Assembly (NCBI GenBank): GCA_015068055.1
Contig: SVLG01000027.1
Location: forward strand, 1 to 25,726
Source: Oscillospiraceae bacterium
Lineage (GTDB): Bacteria; Bacillota_A; Clostridia; Oscillospirales; Oscillospiraceae
Length of the DNA: 25,726 bases
Direction: 5' to 3'
Position numbers and translations under genes: made by a program. The notes under the pieces were generated by a model. It worked only from the letters and a program-made list of their open reading frames with translations, was not told the DNA's origin and did not search any database. Of this stretch, positions 18,852 through 25,332 are shown in pieces (position 1 is the stretch's first letter; each line of letters opens with the position of its first letter).

Positions 18852-18883
18852 AAAAGGCATGAGGTTTTTACCTCATGCCTTTT
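18852..18883. terminator. Bidirectional terminator between the lysozyme-like gene and the Hsp70-like gene
   Basis: AAAAGGCATGAGGT (18852-18865) pairs perfectly with ACCTCATGCCTTTT (18870-18883) around a TTTT loop, with T runs in both directions. Confidence 0.9.
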
Positions 18884-18885
18884 CC

Positions 18886-19917
18886 TTATTCTGCGGCGTA
18901 ATTGTACCGGGCGGCCAGCGCTGCACCTGCGGCGCAGAGGGTTTCACCGCCTTTGGGGATGCAGGCGGAACGTCCAATGGTCTGGCGCAGGGCGGGCATG
19001 GCAGCAGCACCTCCGCATATAAGCGTTCTTTCTGCTCCGCCGCCTTCCTCCAAAGCTCTTTCTACCGTGATACCGATCTCGCGGATCAGCTGGGCGGACA
19101 GATCGTAGAACAGGCTGCGGCTGATCTGGTATTCCAGATGCAGCGGCTCGTCCTTTTCGGCGGTGATATAGGGAATGGAGATGGTGGTAATACTGTTTTC
19201 CGAAAGCTGGCACTTGGCCAGTTCCGCGGCTTCCATGATGCGCTGTGTGGCGTTTGCATCCTGGGAGAGATCCACGCCGTATTCTGCAAGGAAACGCTCC
19301 AGCATCCAGACGGCGATGCAGTGGTCGAAATGGCTTGCGCCACTGTCGCGGCTTGTCACACAGGCGAGCCGCTTCACGTGGCCTTCCCCGTTTTCAAGCA
19401 CGGAGGCCTTGAAGCTGCCGCCGCCGGCATCGCAGATGAGGACACGTCCACCTTCGGCAGTCAGCATACCGCCGGCCAGTGCCGATGCACAGCTTTCCGT
19501 TACGAAACCTTCCACATGGAAGCCTGCCAACGCGGCGGCCTCCCGCAGGGCACGGCGCTCCGCCCAGCCAAAAGCATCGGGTACGGAGAAAACACAGCGG
19601 CGCAATTCCCGGCCCAGAGTTGCCTGGGCTATGGCCCGCAATTCCCGCAGCAGCACACCGGCGATCTCCACGCCGCTGTAAAAATGCCCGTCCACCTCTT
19701 TGCGCTGGATACCGGCGATGGAATCAAGGATGGCAGTGCAGCTGCGGCTGGGGTTTATGTAGGCCTGCCGCCGGGCCACCTCACCGGTGATGGGATCGCC
19801 CTTTTTGGGGAAGGCGACCACAGACGGCAAAGAAGCCAGCAGCCGGGGACCGTCATCGGCACAGACAGCAGCCCGGGTCATGGTACTGCCCAGATCGATA
19901 CCCAGTATTTCAGACAT
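18886..19917 (-). CDS. Hsp70-like actin-fold ATPase lacking a substrate-binding domain
   Basis: The 343-residue protein lines up with the nucleotide-binding domain of DnaK from end to end and then stops. Visible are phosphate-1 (LGIDLGSTMTRAAV, residues 5-18), a DnaK-like Gly-Glu-Val-Ala-Arg-Arg-Gln-Ala segment (45-52), the VPDAFGWAERRALREAA segment with Glu141 in VTES, phosphate-2 (DAGGGSFKAS, 163-172) and the adenosine motif LICGGAAAMP. The DnaK interdomain linker and beta-sandwich peptide-binding domain are absent. By eye, the residue equivalent to DnaK's catalytic Lys70 is Leu64, so ATP hydrolysis may be weak. ATG at 19917 has AAAGGGG upstream. It lies 50 bp after a membrane zinc-ribbon gene. 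Client and function are unknown. Confidence 0.85.
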   Translation of the reverse strand: MSEILGIDLGSTMTRAAVCADDGPRLLASLPSVVAFPKKGDPITGEVARRQAYINPSRSCTAILDSIAGIQRKEVDGHFYSGVEIAGVLLRELRAIAQATLGRELRRCVFSVPDAFGWAERRALREAAALAGFHVEGFVTESCASALAGGMLTAEGGRVLICDAGGGSFKASVLENGEGHVKRLACVTSRDSGASHFDHCIAVWMLERFLAEYGVDLSQDANATQRIMEAAELAKCQLSENSITTISIPYITAEKDEPLHLEYQISRSLFYDLSAQLIREIGITVERALEEGGGAERTLICGGAAAMPALRQTIGRSACIPKGGETLCAAGAALAARYNYAAE

Positions 19918-19940
19918 GAAACGAAACCCCTTTCTGAGTG

Positions 19941-19969
19941 AAAAGAGGCGGCATGGAGCCGCCCCTTTT
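19941..19969 (-). terminator. Terminator-like hairpin between the zinc-ribbon gene and the Hsp70-like gene
   Basis: Bases 19941-19952 pair with 19958-19969 with one mismatch; on the minus strand the stem ends in CTCTTTTC. It begins at the stop codon of the zinc-ribbon gene and could weaken, rather than abolish, transcription into the Hsp70-like gene. Confidence 0.65.
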
Positions 19970-20399
19970 ACGTCTTCTTTTCGAAGGAATAGCCGCAGCG
20001 ACGGCAGGTAATGCGGAGCTTACCCTTGCCCCGGGGAACACGTACCATCTGGCGGCAGCCCGGACAGCGGTAAAAGGCATAGTCCCGCCGCTGCCGGAAG
20101 CATTCCCGGTGCAGCTTCAGCCAGGCGGTGATCCGATACTTTTTGTCCAGATAGAATTCGTTTTCCCGGCGCCGGCGACTGTAATTACGGCTAAACATAC
20201 GAAAATAGCTCCAGGCCAGAAGTCCCATGCAGAGATAGACAAAGACTGCACTGAGTCCGCCCCGACCCACACCGCGGGTGAGAAGGGAGAGCGTTATAGA
20301 TACAAGACTAACACAGGCGAGAAAACGACCCAGCGGATCCATGCCGTAGCGACCATACATGAAGCGGGCAAAGGCCTGTGCCAAGCGACCATTTTTCAA
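19968..20399 (-). CDS. Small membrane protein with a C-terminal zinc ribbon, function unknown
   Basis: This 143-residue protein has two hydrophobic segments (about residues 25-41 and 48-66), a strongly basic stretch RNYSRRRR (71-78) and a C-terminal CxxC...CxxC zinc ribbon (Cys112, Cys115, Cys132, Cys135) around a VRVPRGKGK loop. It probably sits in the membrane with the ribbon in the cytoplasm, since the basic stretch follows the second segment. The start is TTG at 20399, supported by GAGGTGA upstream on the minus strand. Zinc-ribbon proteins of this kind are familiar in Clostridia, but no function is known to me. It precedes the Hsp70-like gene in the same direction, which suggests but does not show a joint role. 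Confidence 0.8.
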   Translation of the reverse strand: MKNGRLAQAFARFMYGRYGMDPLGRFLACVSLVSITLSLLTRGVGRGGLSAVFVYLCMGLLAWSYFRMFSRNYSRRRRENEFYLDKKYRITAWLKLHRECFRQRRDYAFYRCPGCRQMVRVPRGKGKLRITCRRCGYSFEKKT

Positions 20400-20505
20400 A
20401 TGAGATCACCTCACACCGTAACTCTACCGCAGAAATGTAAACAAGGGGTGAACGAAGCGTAAACTTTACAAATCGTTCATAAATTGACAGCCCCCGTGTG
20501 TAAAC

Positions 20506-20531
20506 GCCCCTTTCCCCGGGGGGAAAGGGGC
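20506..20531 (-). terminator. GC-rich hairpin after the thymidylate synthase-like gene
   Basis: GCCCCTTTCCCC (20506-20517) is complementary to GGGGAAAGGGGC (20520-20531). On the minus strand only GTTTACA follows, a poor T tract, so termination strength is uncertain. Confidence 0.6.
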
Positions 20532-20538
20532 AGACTGT

Positions 20539-21294
20539 TCAGCGGTTCCGCAGTTCTTCCACCATGGCGGCGATTTCGGGTCTGGCAGCCTCCATGAGCT
20601 CGTCCCACTCGTCCTTATAGCAGTAGGTGATGTCCTCCACGTCCTCGGCGCTGTCCAGACGGCGGATATAGCCGTCCAGCAGACCGAAGTCCTTTTCATA
20701 ACAGTGATAGCTGTTGGCCCGGTGGGTGTAGCTGCCCATCTCAACGCCCAGCTCACCGGCCATACGCTCCTGCAGGCAGATAAGCGCGTAGGCATTCATG
20801 AAGGTGGCCTCACAGGCATCGTTGGAGCGAAACAGCACCTTCATATGGAGCTTGCCGTCCCGGATGAAAAACTGAATGTGCTGCAGACAGGCGGGGTTCG
20901 TGTTGCCGGGGGCACTGTCATGGCGCCAGTCACGGATGTCGATCACGGCCCGGCGGCTCTCGGCGTTGCGTCTGAGCTCGGCGTGGATGAAGGGAAGCTG
21001 CTCGGCCATACGGCTGTGGTAGGTGTAGACCCAGTTGCCCTTCTCAATCTCAAAATCCAGAATGCCGTCCAGAATTTCCTGCCGGTACTGCTCCAGCTCC
21101 CGGAAGCCGCCGATAAAGAGCTTGGAGATCCGGGGTTCGGCAAGGGGTTCCTCCACAAAGAGAGTCATGCTGACTTCCTTCTGGGTGGTGTTATAGTCGG
21201 GGCAGGGGGTGATGGGGCCGTGTTCCTTCAAAAGCCGCAGCGACTGGTGATAGGCCTCTGGCAGGGTTTTGCCCTGGGCGATGAATTCTCTCAT
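20539..21294 (-). CDS. Divergent thymidylate synthase (ThyA-like) protein
   Basis: The 251-residue product belongs to the thymidylate synthase fold: NAESRRAVIDIRDW (110-123) matches the family's xSRR phosphate-binding segment, Cys136 sits in the NPACLQ catalytic position, and QFFIRDGKLHMKVLFRSND (141-159) supplies Arg156 and Asp159. Asn167, which selects dUMP over dCMP in true synthases, is kept, as are His197 and Tyr199. Deviations are also clear: canonical PPCH is NPACL, GDxHxY reads NSYHCY, and the PVYGxQWR loop is WVYTYHSRM. It is shorter than E. coli ThyA (264) and recalls the short archaeal-type enzymes. It may make dTMP, or act on another pyrimidine. The gene starts 17 bp after the AraC-type regulator, with GGAGGT before its ATG, so they are probably co-transcribed. 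Confidence 0.78.
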   Translation of the reverse strand: MREFIAQGKTLPEAYHQSLRLLKEHGPITPCPDYNTTQKEVSMTLFVEEPLAEPRISKLFIGGFRELEQYRQEILDGILDFEIEKGNWVYTYHSRMAEQLPFIHAELRRNAESRRAVIDIRDWRHDSAPGNTNPACLQHIQFFIRDGKLHMKVLFRSNDACEATFMNAYALICLQERMAGELGVEMGSYTHRANSYHCYEKDFGLLDGYIRRLDSAEDVEDITYCYKDEWDELMEAARPEIAAMVEELRNR

Positions 21295-21311
21295 AATCTT
21301 ACCTCCGTTGC

Positions 21312-22559
21312 TTAGAGTCTGGGGCTCTGGAGGGAGACGTTCTTACGGAAGTCTCCGGGGGTCATGACCTTCAGCCGCAGGAAGTTGCGGGTAAAGGTCT
21401 TGGTGTTGGAGTAACCAACCTCCATGGCAATATAGGTGATGGTGTCGTCGGTGGTCAGCAGCAGCTCGCAGGCTTTATTGATCCGTGTCCAGTGGAGGAA
21501 GTCCTCAAAATTCCGCTCCACCTGGATGAGGAGGAGGCGGTTCAGCTCAGAGACGGTGATGCCGAACCGGGTGGCCACGCCCCGGGCGCTGAGGGGATCC
21601 CGGTGGTTGTGGTAAATGAACTCGATGATGGCATAGGCTTTGCGGCTGTCTTCGATATGGCAGATGTTTTCCACCCGCTGATAGGTTTTCCGGTAGTCGT
21701 TGATGCGCATGTCCACCCGGGCGGAAAAGACTTTGGAGATGTGAGAGGAGTCCACATAGCCCAGAATGGAAGCGATGTTTTCCAGCGTCAGATCGGTGTA
21801 GAGAAGGTAGTTTGCGGTTTTGCCGATGCGCATTTCGTTGAGAAGATCGAAAAAGGATAGTCCTGTCATACCGGTGATATAGGCGCTGATGCTGCTCTCG
21901 GAGCAGTAAAAGCGCCGGGACAAACCCTTGAGGGTGAGCTTTTCGCTGGTATGGCAGTACATATAGCGCAAAATCTCAGCAAGGTTGTGGTTGGGTTCCG
22001 GAAGGTCGGTGGAAGGTGTACAGCGGCGGAAACGCTCCACCATGATGATAAACTCAATGAGCTTATTCATCACGGCCAGTGAGCCCAGCGGTTTGGGCTT
22101 GGCCTCACCCAGAATGGATTCCAGACCGACCTCTTCCCGGAGCGAGGCAAAGTACTGCTTAATCCGGATGGCCTGACCCTCGTCAAAGTAGAGCGCGGGA
22201 TTCTTTTCGAGTTCCTCCAGCCAGTTGATGGCGCTTCCTTCCTCGTCTGTGAAGGATTTTATAAAGCGGGTGAGCATGTGCTGGTTATAGACCAGCAGAT
22301 AATACTGAAGCGGCTCGGTGACCTCGGTAACGTTGGTGATCTGCCATGGGAGTATACCCAGCAGAGTGTTGGGCCGCAGTTCGATGTCGCGGTTCTGGAT
22401 GCGGATGGTGCCGCAGCCGTCGATGATAAAAAGGAAGCGTGCCTCCTGATGGATCAGAGGGGAGGTAGGGTCCTCGATGACTTCCTGGTCAAAAGAACAG
22501 AATTTACTGAGATCCAGACTGGAACGCACGAAAGACTGCATGGCGATAATTTCAGGCAT
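21312..22559 (-). CDS. AraC-family regulator with two complete AraC DNA-binding domains
   Basis: The 415-residue protein starts at the minus-strand ATG at 22559, preceded by GGAGGG; the frame is open back to 22694, but that extension crosses the promoter region. Residues about 25-80 look like a cupin-type AraC sensor (RFLFIIDGCGTIRI). Two full AraC helix-turn-helix regions follow: residues about 195-292, ending with the typical IASILGYVDSSHISKVFSA signature, and about 305-412, ending with IAMEVGYSNTKTFTRNFLR. One-domain regulators are usually about 280-300 residues, so the tandem arrangement explains the length. It is divergent from the ornithine operon, which makes that operon its likely target. 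The inducer is unknown. Confidence 0.88.
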   Translation of the reverse strand: MPEIIAMQSFVRSSLDLSKFCSFDQEVIEDPTSPLIHQEARFLFIIDGCGTIRIQNRDIELRPNTLLGILPWQITNVTEVTEPLQYYLLVYNQHMLTRFIKSFTDEEGSAINWLEELEKNPALYFDEGQAIRIKQYFASLREEVGLESILGEAKPKPLGSLAVMNKLIEFIIMVERFRRCTPSTDLPEPNHNLAEILRYMYCHTSEKLTLKGLSRRFYCSESSISAYITGMTGLSFFDLLNEMRIGKTANYLLYTDLTLENIASILGYVDSSHISKVFSARVDMRINDYRKTYQRVENICHIEDSRKAYAIIEFIYHNHRDPLSARGVATRFGITVSELNRLLLIQVERNFEDFLHWTRINKACELLLTTDDTITYIAMEVGYSNTKTFTRNFLRLKVMTPGDFRKNVSLQSPRL

Positions 22560-22799
22560 ATAAATCCCTCCAAATGCCAGTTTACAACAAAGAATGACCG
22601 TGTGCAAGCCCCGAAAGACGATTTTCGTCGTCGGTTCAGCATATATTATATAAATAGGGGCTAGCCAAACCAGCAGATTTCTGTTAAAATACAATAAATT
22701 GCTTTTTCTATGTCCTACAAGGAAGGTATGGAGATAGTATAATCAATTTAACACAATCCCCAAAGCTGATCTGAAATATTTTTAAGGAGGAAATTCACT
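22560..22799. promoter_or_regulatory. Divergent promoter region between the AraC-type regulator and the ornithine operon
   Basis: This 240-bp AT-rich gap holds one perfect TATAAT for each direction: 22645-22650 on the minus strand and 22738-22743 on the plus strand. Neither has a recognisable -35 box at 16-18 bases, as expected for activator-dependent promoters. The palindrome GGCTAGCC (22659-22666) lies between them and is a possible binding site. No open frame or RNA element is evident. Confidence 0.6.
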
Positions 22800-23795
22800 A
22801 TGCCTGTCAATCTCAAAGGTCGCTCTTTCCTGACCATCAAGGACTTCACCCCCGATGAGGTCCGCTATCTTCTGAACCTCGCGGCCGATCTCAAGAGCAA
22901 GAAGCGTGCCGGTATCCGCGGCAAACTGCTGGAAGGCAAGAACATTGTCCTTCTTTTCGAAAAGACCTCCACCCGTACCCGCTGCGCCTTTGAGGTTGCC
23001 GCTATGGACGAGGGTGCCGGCGTTACCTTCCTGGACTCCGGTTCTTCTCAGATGGGTAAGAAGGAGAGCATGGCCGACACCGCCAAGGTCCTGGGCCGCT
23101 TCTACGACGGCATCGAGTACCGCGGCTTCGATCAGGCCGTGGTCGAGGGTCTGGCTGCCAACGCCGGTGTCCCCGTGTGGAATGGTCTGACCGACGTTGA
23201 CCACCCCACTCAGGCTCTGGCCGACATCCTCACCCTGATGGAAAACACCAAGAAGCCCCTCAACAAGTGCAAGCTGGTCTTCTGCGGCGACACCCGCAAC
23301 AACGTGGCTTACTGCCTGATGTACATCTGCGCCAAGCTGGGCATCCACTACGTTGGCTGGGGTCCCTCCGAGCTGGCTCCCGCCGCTGACGTGGTCGAGT
23401 ACTGCCGCAAGGTCGGCGAAGAGACCGGCGCTGTGGTCGAGTACGGCGAGGACATCGCTCTGCTGAAGGGCGCCGATGCTCTCTACACCGACATCTGGGC
23501 CTCCATGGGCGAAGAGGACAAGATCCCCGAGCGCGTCAAGCAGCTGACTCCCTACAAGGTCACCAAGGAAGTCATGGCCGCCACCGAGAACAGCGACTGC
23601 ATCTTCCTGCACTGCCTGCCCTCCTTCCACGACTTCAACACCAAGATGGCCAAGAGCCAGATGGAGCTGGGCTACGACATCCGCGAGGTTACCGACGACG
23701 TGTTCCTGTCTCCCGCCTCCAAGGTCTTCGACGAGGCCGAGAACCGTATGCACACCATCAAGGCCATCATGGTGGCCACCATCGGCAATGTTTAA
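22800..23795 (+). CDS. argF/arcB: Ornithine carbamoyltransferase, probably catabolic
   Basis: The enzyme interconverts citrulline plus phosphate with ornithine plus carbamoyl phosphate. The 331-residue product has the carbamoyl phosphate loop STRTR (57-61), SSQMGKKES (82-90), HPTQALAD, the ornithine-binding DxxxSMG region (TDIWASMGEE) and HCLP near residue 270. Length is normal. AAGGAGG precedes the ATG at 22800. It opens an operon of ornithine-degrading genes, 34 bp before ord, which points to the catabolic direction: citrulline is cleaved to ornithine for fermentation, and carbamoyl phosphate can yield ATP through a carbamate kinase located elsewhere. Sequence alone does not separate anabolic ArgF from catabolic ArcB. 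Confidence 0.93.
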   Translation: MPVNLKGRSFLTIKDFTPDEVRYLLNLAADLKSKKRAGIRGKLLEGKNIVLLFEKTSTRTRCAFEVAAMDEGAGVTFLDSGSSQMGKKESMADTAKVLGRFYDGIEYRGFDQAVVEGLAANAGVPVWNGLTDVDHPTQALADILTLMENTKKPLNKCKLVFCGDTRNNVAYCLMYICAKLGIHYVGWGPSELAPAADVVEYCRKVGEETGAVVEYGEDIALLKGADALYTDIWASMGEEDKIPERVKQLTPYKVTKEVMAATENSDCIFLHCLPSFHDFNTKMAKSQMELGYDIREVTDDVFLSPASKVFDEAENRMHTIKAIMVATIGNV

Positions 23796-23829
23796 CCCAT
23801 TCACATAATTTTAAGGAGGAAAACAAACT

Positions 23830-24876
23830 ATGCGTAATGTCAGAGTCGCCCTTTGGGGCCTGGGTGCCATGGGCAGCGGCTGCGCCGTTGAGCTTCTGAA
23901 GAAGACCGGCGTGGAGATCACCGGTGTTGTTGTTCGTAAGAGCAACGTTGGCAAGAGCCTGTACGAGGTTCTCGATGTTGAGCGCGGCGACCGTCCCGAC
24001 GTCATCATCACCAACGACGTTTCCTCTGTTATCTATCCGGGCAGCTGCGACATCTGCCTGCTGACCACCGACTCCACCACCGTGGATGCCTTCCCCAAGA
24101 TCAAGCTCTGCCTCGAGGCCGGCATCAACGTTATCACCTCCGCCGAGGAGATGGCCTATCCCCAGGCTCAGTCTCCCGAGCTGGCTGCTGAGATGGACAA
24201 GATCGCCAAGGAGCATGGTGTTACCGTTCACGGCACCGGCGTCAACCCCGGCATGATGATGGACCTGCTGGCCATCTGCGTCAGCGGCATCATGACCCAG
24301 GTCGACAAGGTCACCTGCAAGCGCGTCAACTCCCTGAGCCCCTTCGGCCCCATCGTTATGTACGAACAGGGCATCGGCGAGACCGTCGAGAACTTCAACA
24401 AGCGCGTTGAGGAAGGCCACATGAGCGGCCACGTGGGCTTCGCTGAATCCTGCGGCGCCATGGCGGATGCCTGGGGCTGGAAGATCGAGAAGTTCGAGCA
24501 GCAGATGAGCCCCATCGTCACCGATGTGGATCGTAAGAGCCCCTACGGCTTCGCGGCTGCCGGTCAGGTCGCTGGTGTCAACATGACCGGTCAGGCCTGG
24601 GTGGACGGCGAGATCAAGCTCGACATGTATCACCCCCAGCAGATCGAGCCCGAGCAGGTTGGCGTGCATACCGGTGACTACGTCACCATCGAGGGCGTGC
24701 CCCCTGTGCATCTGCAGAACCTCCCCGAGGTCGACGGCGGCATCGGCACCATCGCCATGCTCGTGAACATGCTGCCCTTCGTCGTGGCTGCCAAGCCCGG
24801 CCTGAAGACCATGCTCGACCTGCCCGTGCCCCGCTGCGTCATGGGTGACTTCAGCAAGATCGCTTTCGAAGAGTAA
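23830..24876 (+). CDS. ord: 2,4-diaminopentanoate dehydrogenase
   Basis: Ord oxidatively deaminates (2R,4S)-2,4-diaminopentanoate to 2-amino-4-ketopentanoate, releasing ammonium and NAD(P)H, in clostridial ornithine fermentation. The 348 residues begin with a Rossmann fold (VALWGLGAMGSG, residues 6-17) like dihydrodipicolinate reductase relatives. Further landmarks are NVITSAEEMAYP, GTGVNPGMMMD in the middle, and the closing cis-type motif near the end. The family usually has about 340-350 residues. A strong AAGGAGG precedes the ATG. It sits between the carbamoyltransferase and oraS, which encodes the enzyme making its substrate, and this context makes the assignment firm. Confidence 0.92.
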   Translation: MRNVRVALWGLGAMGSGCAVELLKKTGVEITGVVVRKSNVGKSLYEVLDVERGDRPDVIITNDVSSVIYPGSCDICLLTTDSTTVDAFPKIKLCLEAGINVITSAEEMAYPQAQSPELAAEMDKIAKEHGVTVHGTGVNPGMMMDLLAICVSGIMTQVDKVTCKRVNSLSPFGPIVMYEQGIGETVENFNKRVEEGHMSGHVGFAESCGAMADAWGWKIEKFEQQMSPIVTDVDRKSPYGFAAAGQVAGVNMTGQAWVDGEIKLDMYHPQQIEPEQVGVHTGDYVTIEGVPPVHLQNLPEVDGGIGTIAMLVNMLPFVVAAKPGLKTMLDLPVPRCVMGDFSKIAFEE

Positions 24877-24888
24877 GAACATTGACAA

Positions 24889-24920
24889 GCGGTGAGGCGC
24901 CCCTAGCGACGTCTCACCGC
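24889..24920 (+). promoter_or_regulatory. Hairpin between ord and oraS (weak terminator or processing site)
   Basis: GCGGTGAGGCG (24889-24899) pairs with CGTCTCACCGC (24910-24920) through 11 pairs including one G-T, with a 10-base loop. Only GTCGTCTTTCC follows, too poor a T tract for strong termination. Confidence 0.6.
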
Positions 24921-24963
24921 GTCGTCTTTCCGTGATTAATTATTTATTAAGAGGTGGTAATTT

Positions 24964-25314
24964 ATGCGCAGAGAAGATGATTACCAGGTCCGCCGTGCCC
25001 ATCTGGCTGACCTGACGGACGAACAGCTTTACGACAAGTTCTGGAGCCTTATCGGCGAGATCGTGGATCCCCTGCTGGAGCTGGGTAAGGAACACACCAG
25101 CGCCTCCGTCGAGCGCAGCGTGCTGCTGCGTATGGGCTTCTCCTCCCTGGAAGCCAAGGCCATCGTGGAGGGTTGCGTGGAGCGCAGCCTTCTGGGCCAT
25201 GGTGCCGGCCATGTGGTCTACAAGCTCGCCAAGGCCAAGGGTCTCGGCGTGCGTGAGGCCGGTGTTGAGCTGGCTGCCGGCAAGTGCTGGGACGAAGTCG
25301 TCGCCATGTTTTAA
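24964..25314 (+). CDS. oraS: D-ornithine 4,5-aminomutase small subunit OraS
   Basis: OraS is the small subunit of the adenosylcobalamin- and PLP-dependent mutase that moves the terminal amino group of D-ornithine to give 2,4-diaminopentanoate. The 116-residue protein shows the conserved blocks RRAHLADLTDEQL, SVERSVLLRMGFSSLEAKAI and GAGHVVYKLAKAKGLGVREAG, closely resembling the Clostridium sticklandii protein (about 121 residues). The ATG at 24964 is preceded by AAGAGGTGG. It lies 18 bp before oraE, its partner subunit, so both should be co-translated. Ornithine racemase, needed to supply D-ornithine, is not in the window. Confidence 0.93.
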   Translation: MRREDDYQVRRAHLADLTDEQLYDKFWSLIGEIVDPLLELGKEHTSASVERSVLLRMGFSSLEAKAIVEGCVERSLLGHGAGHVVYKLAKAKGLGVREAGVELAAGKCWDEVVAMF

Positions 25315-25332
25315 GAGAGGAGGGGTTTAAAA

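Noticed and set aside
20437..20505. Three copies of GTAAAC (20437, 20459, 20500) and the palindrome GTAAACTTTAC (20459-20469)
   Set aside because: Spacings of 22 and 41 bases are irregular and the motif is short; there is too little to call an operator.
22560..22694. A 45-codon N-terminal extension of the AraC-type regulator
   Set aside because: It would run through the divergent promoter region; ATG 22559 has a strong GGAGGG and begins the conserved part.
24882..24887. A consensus TTGACA before oraS
   Set aside because: No -10 box is found 16-18 bases downstream; the sequence there is a GC-rich hairpin.
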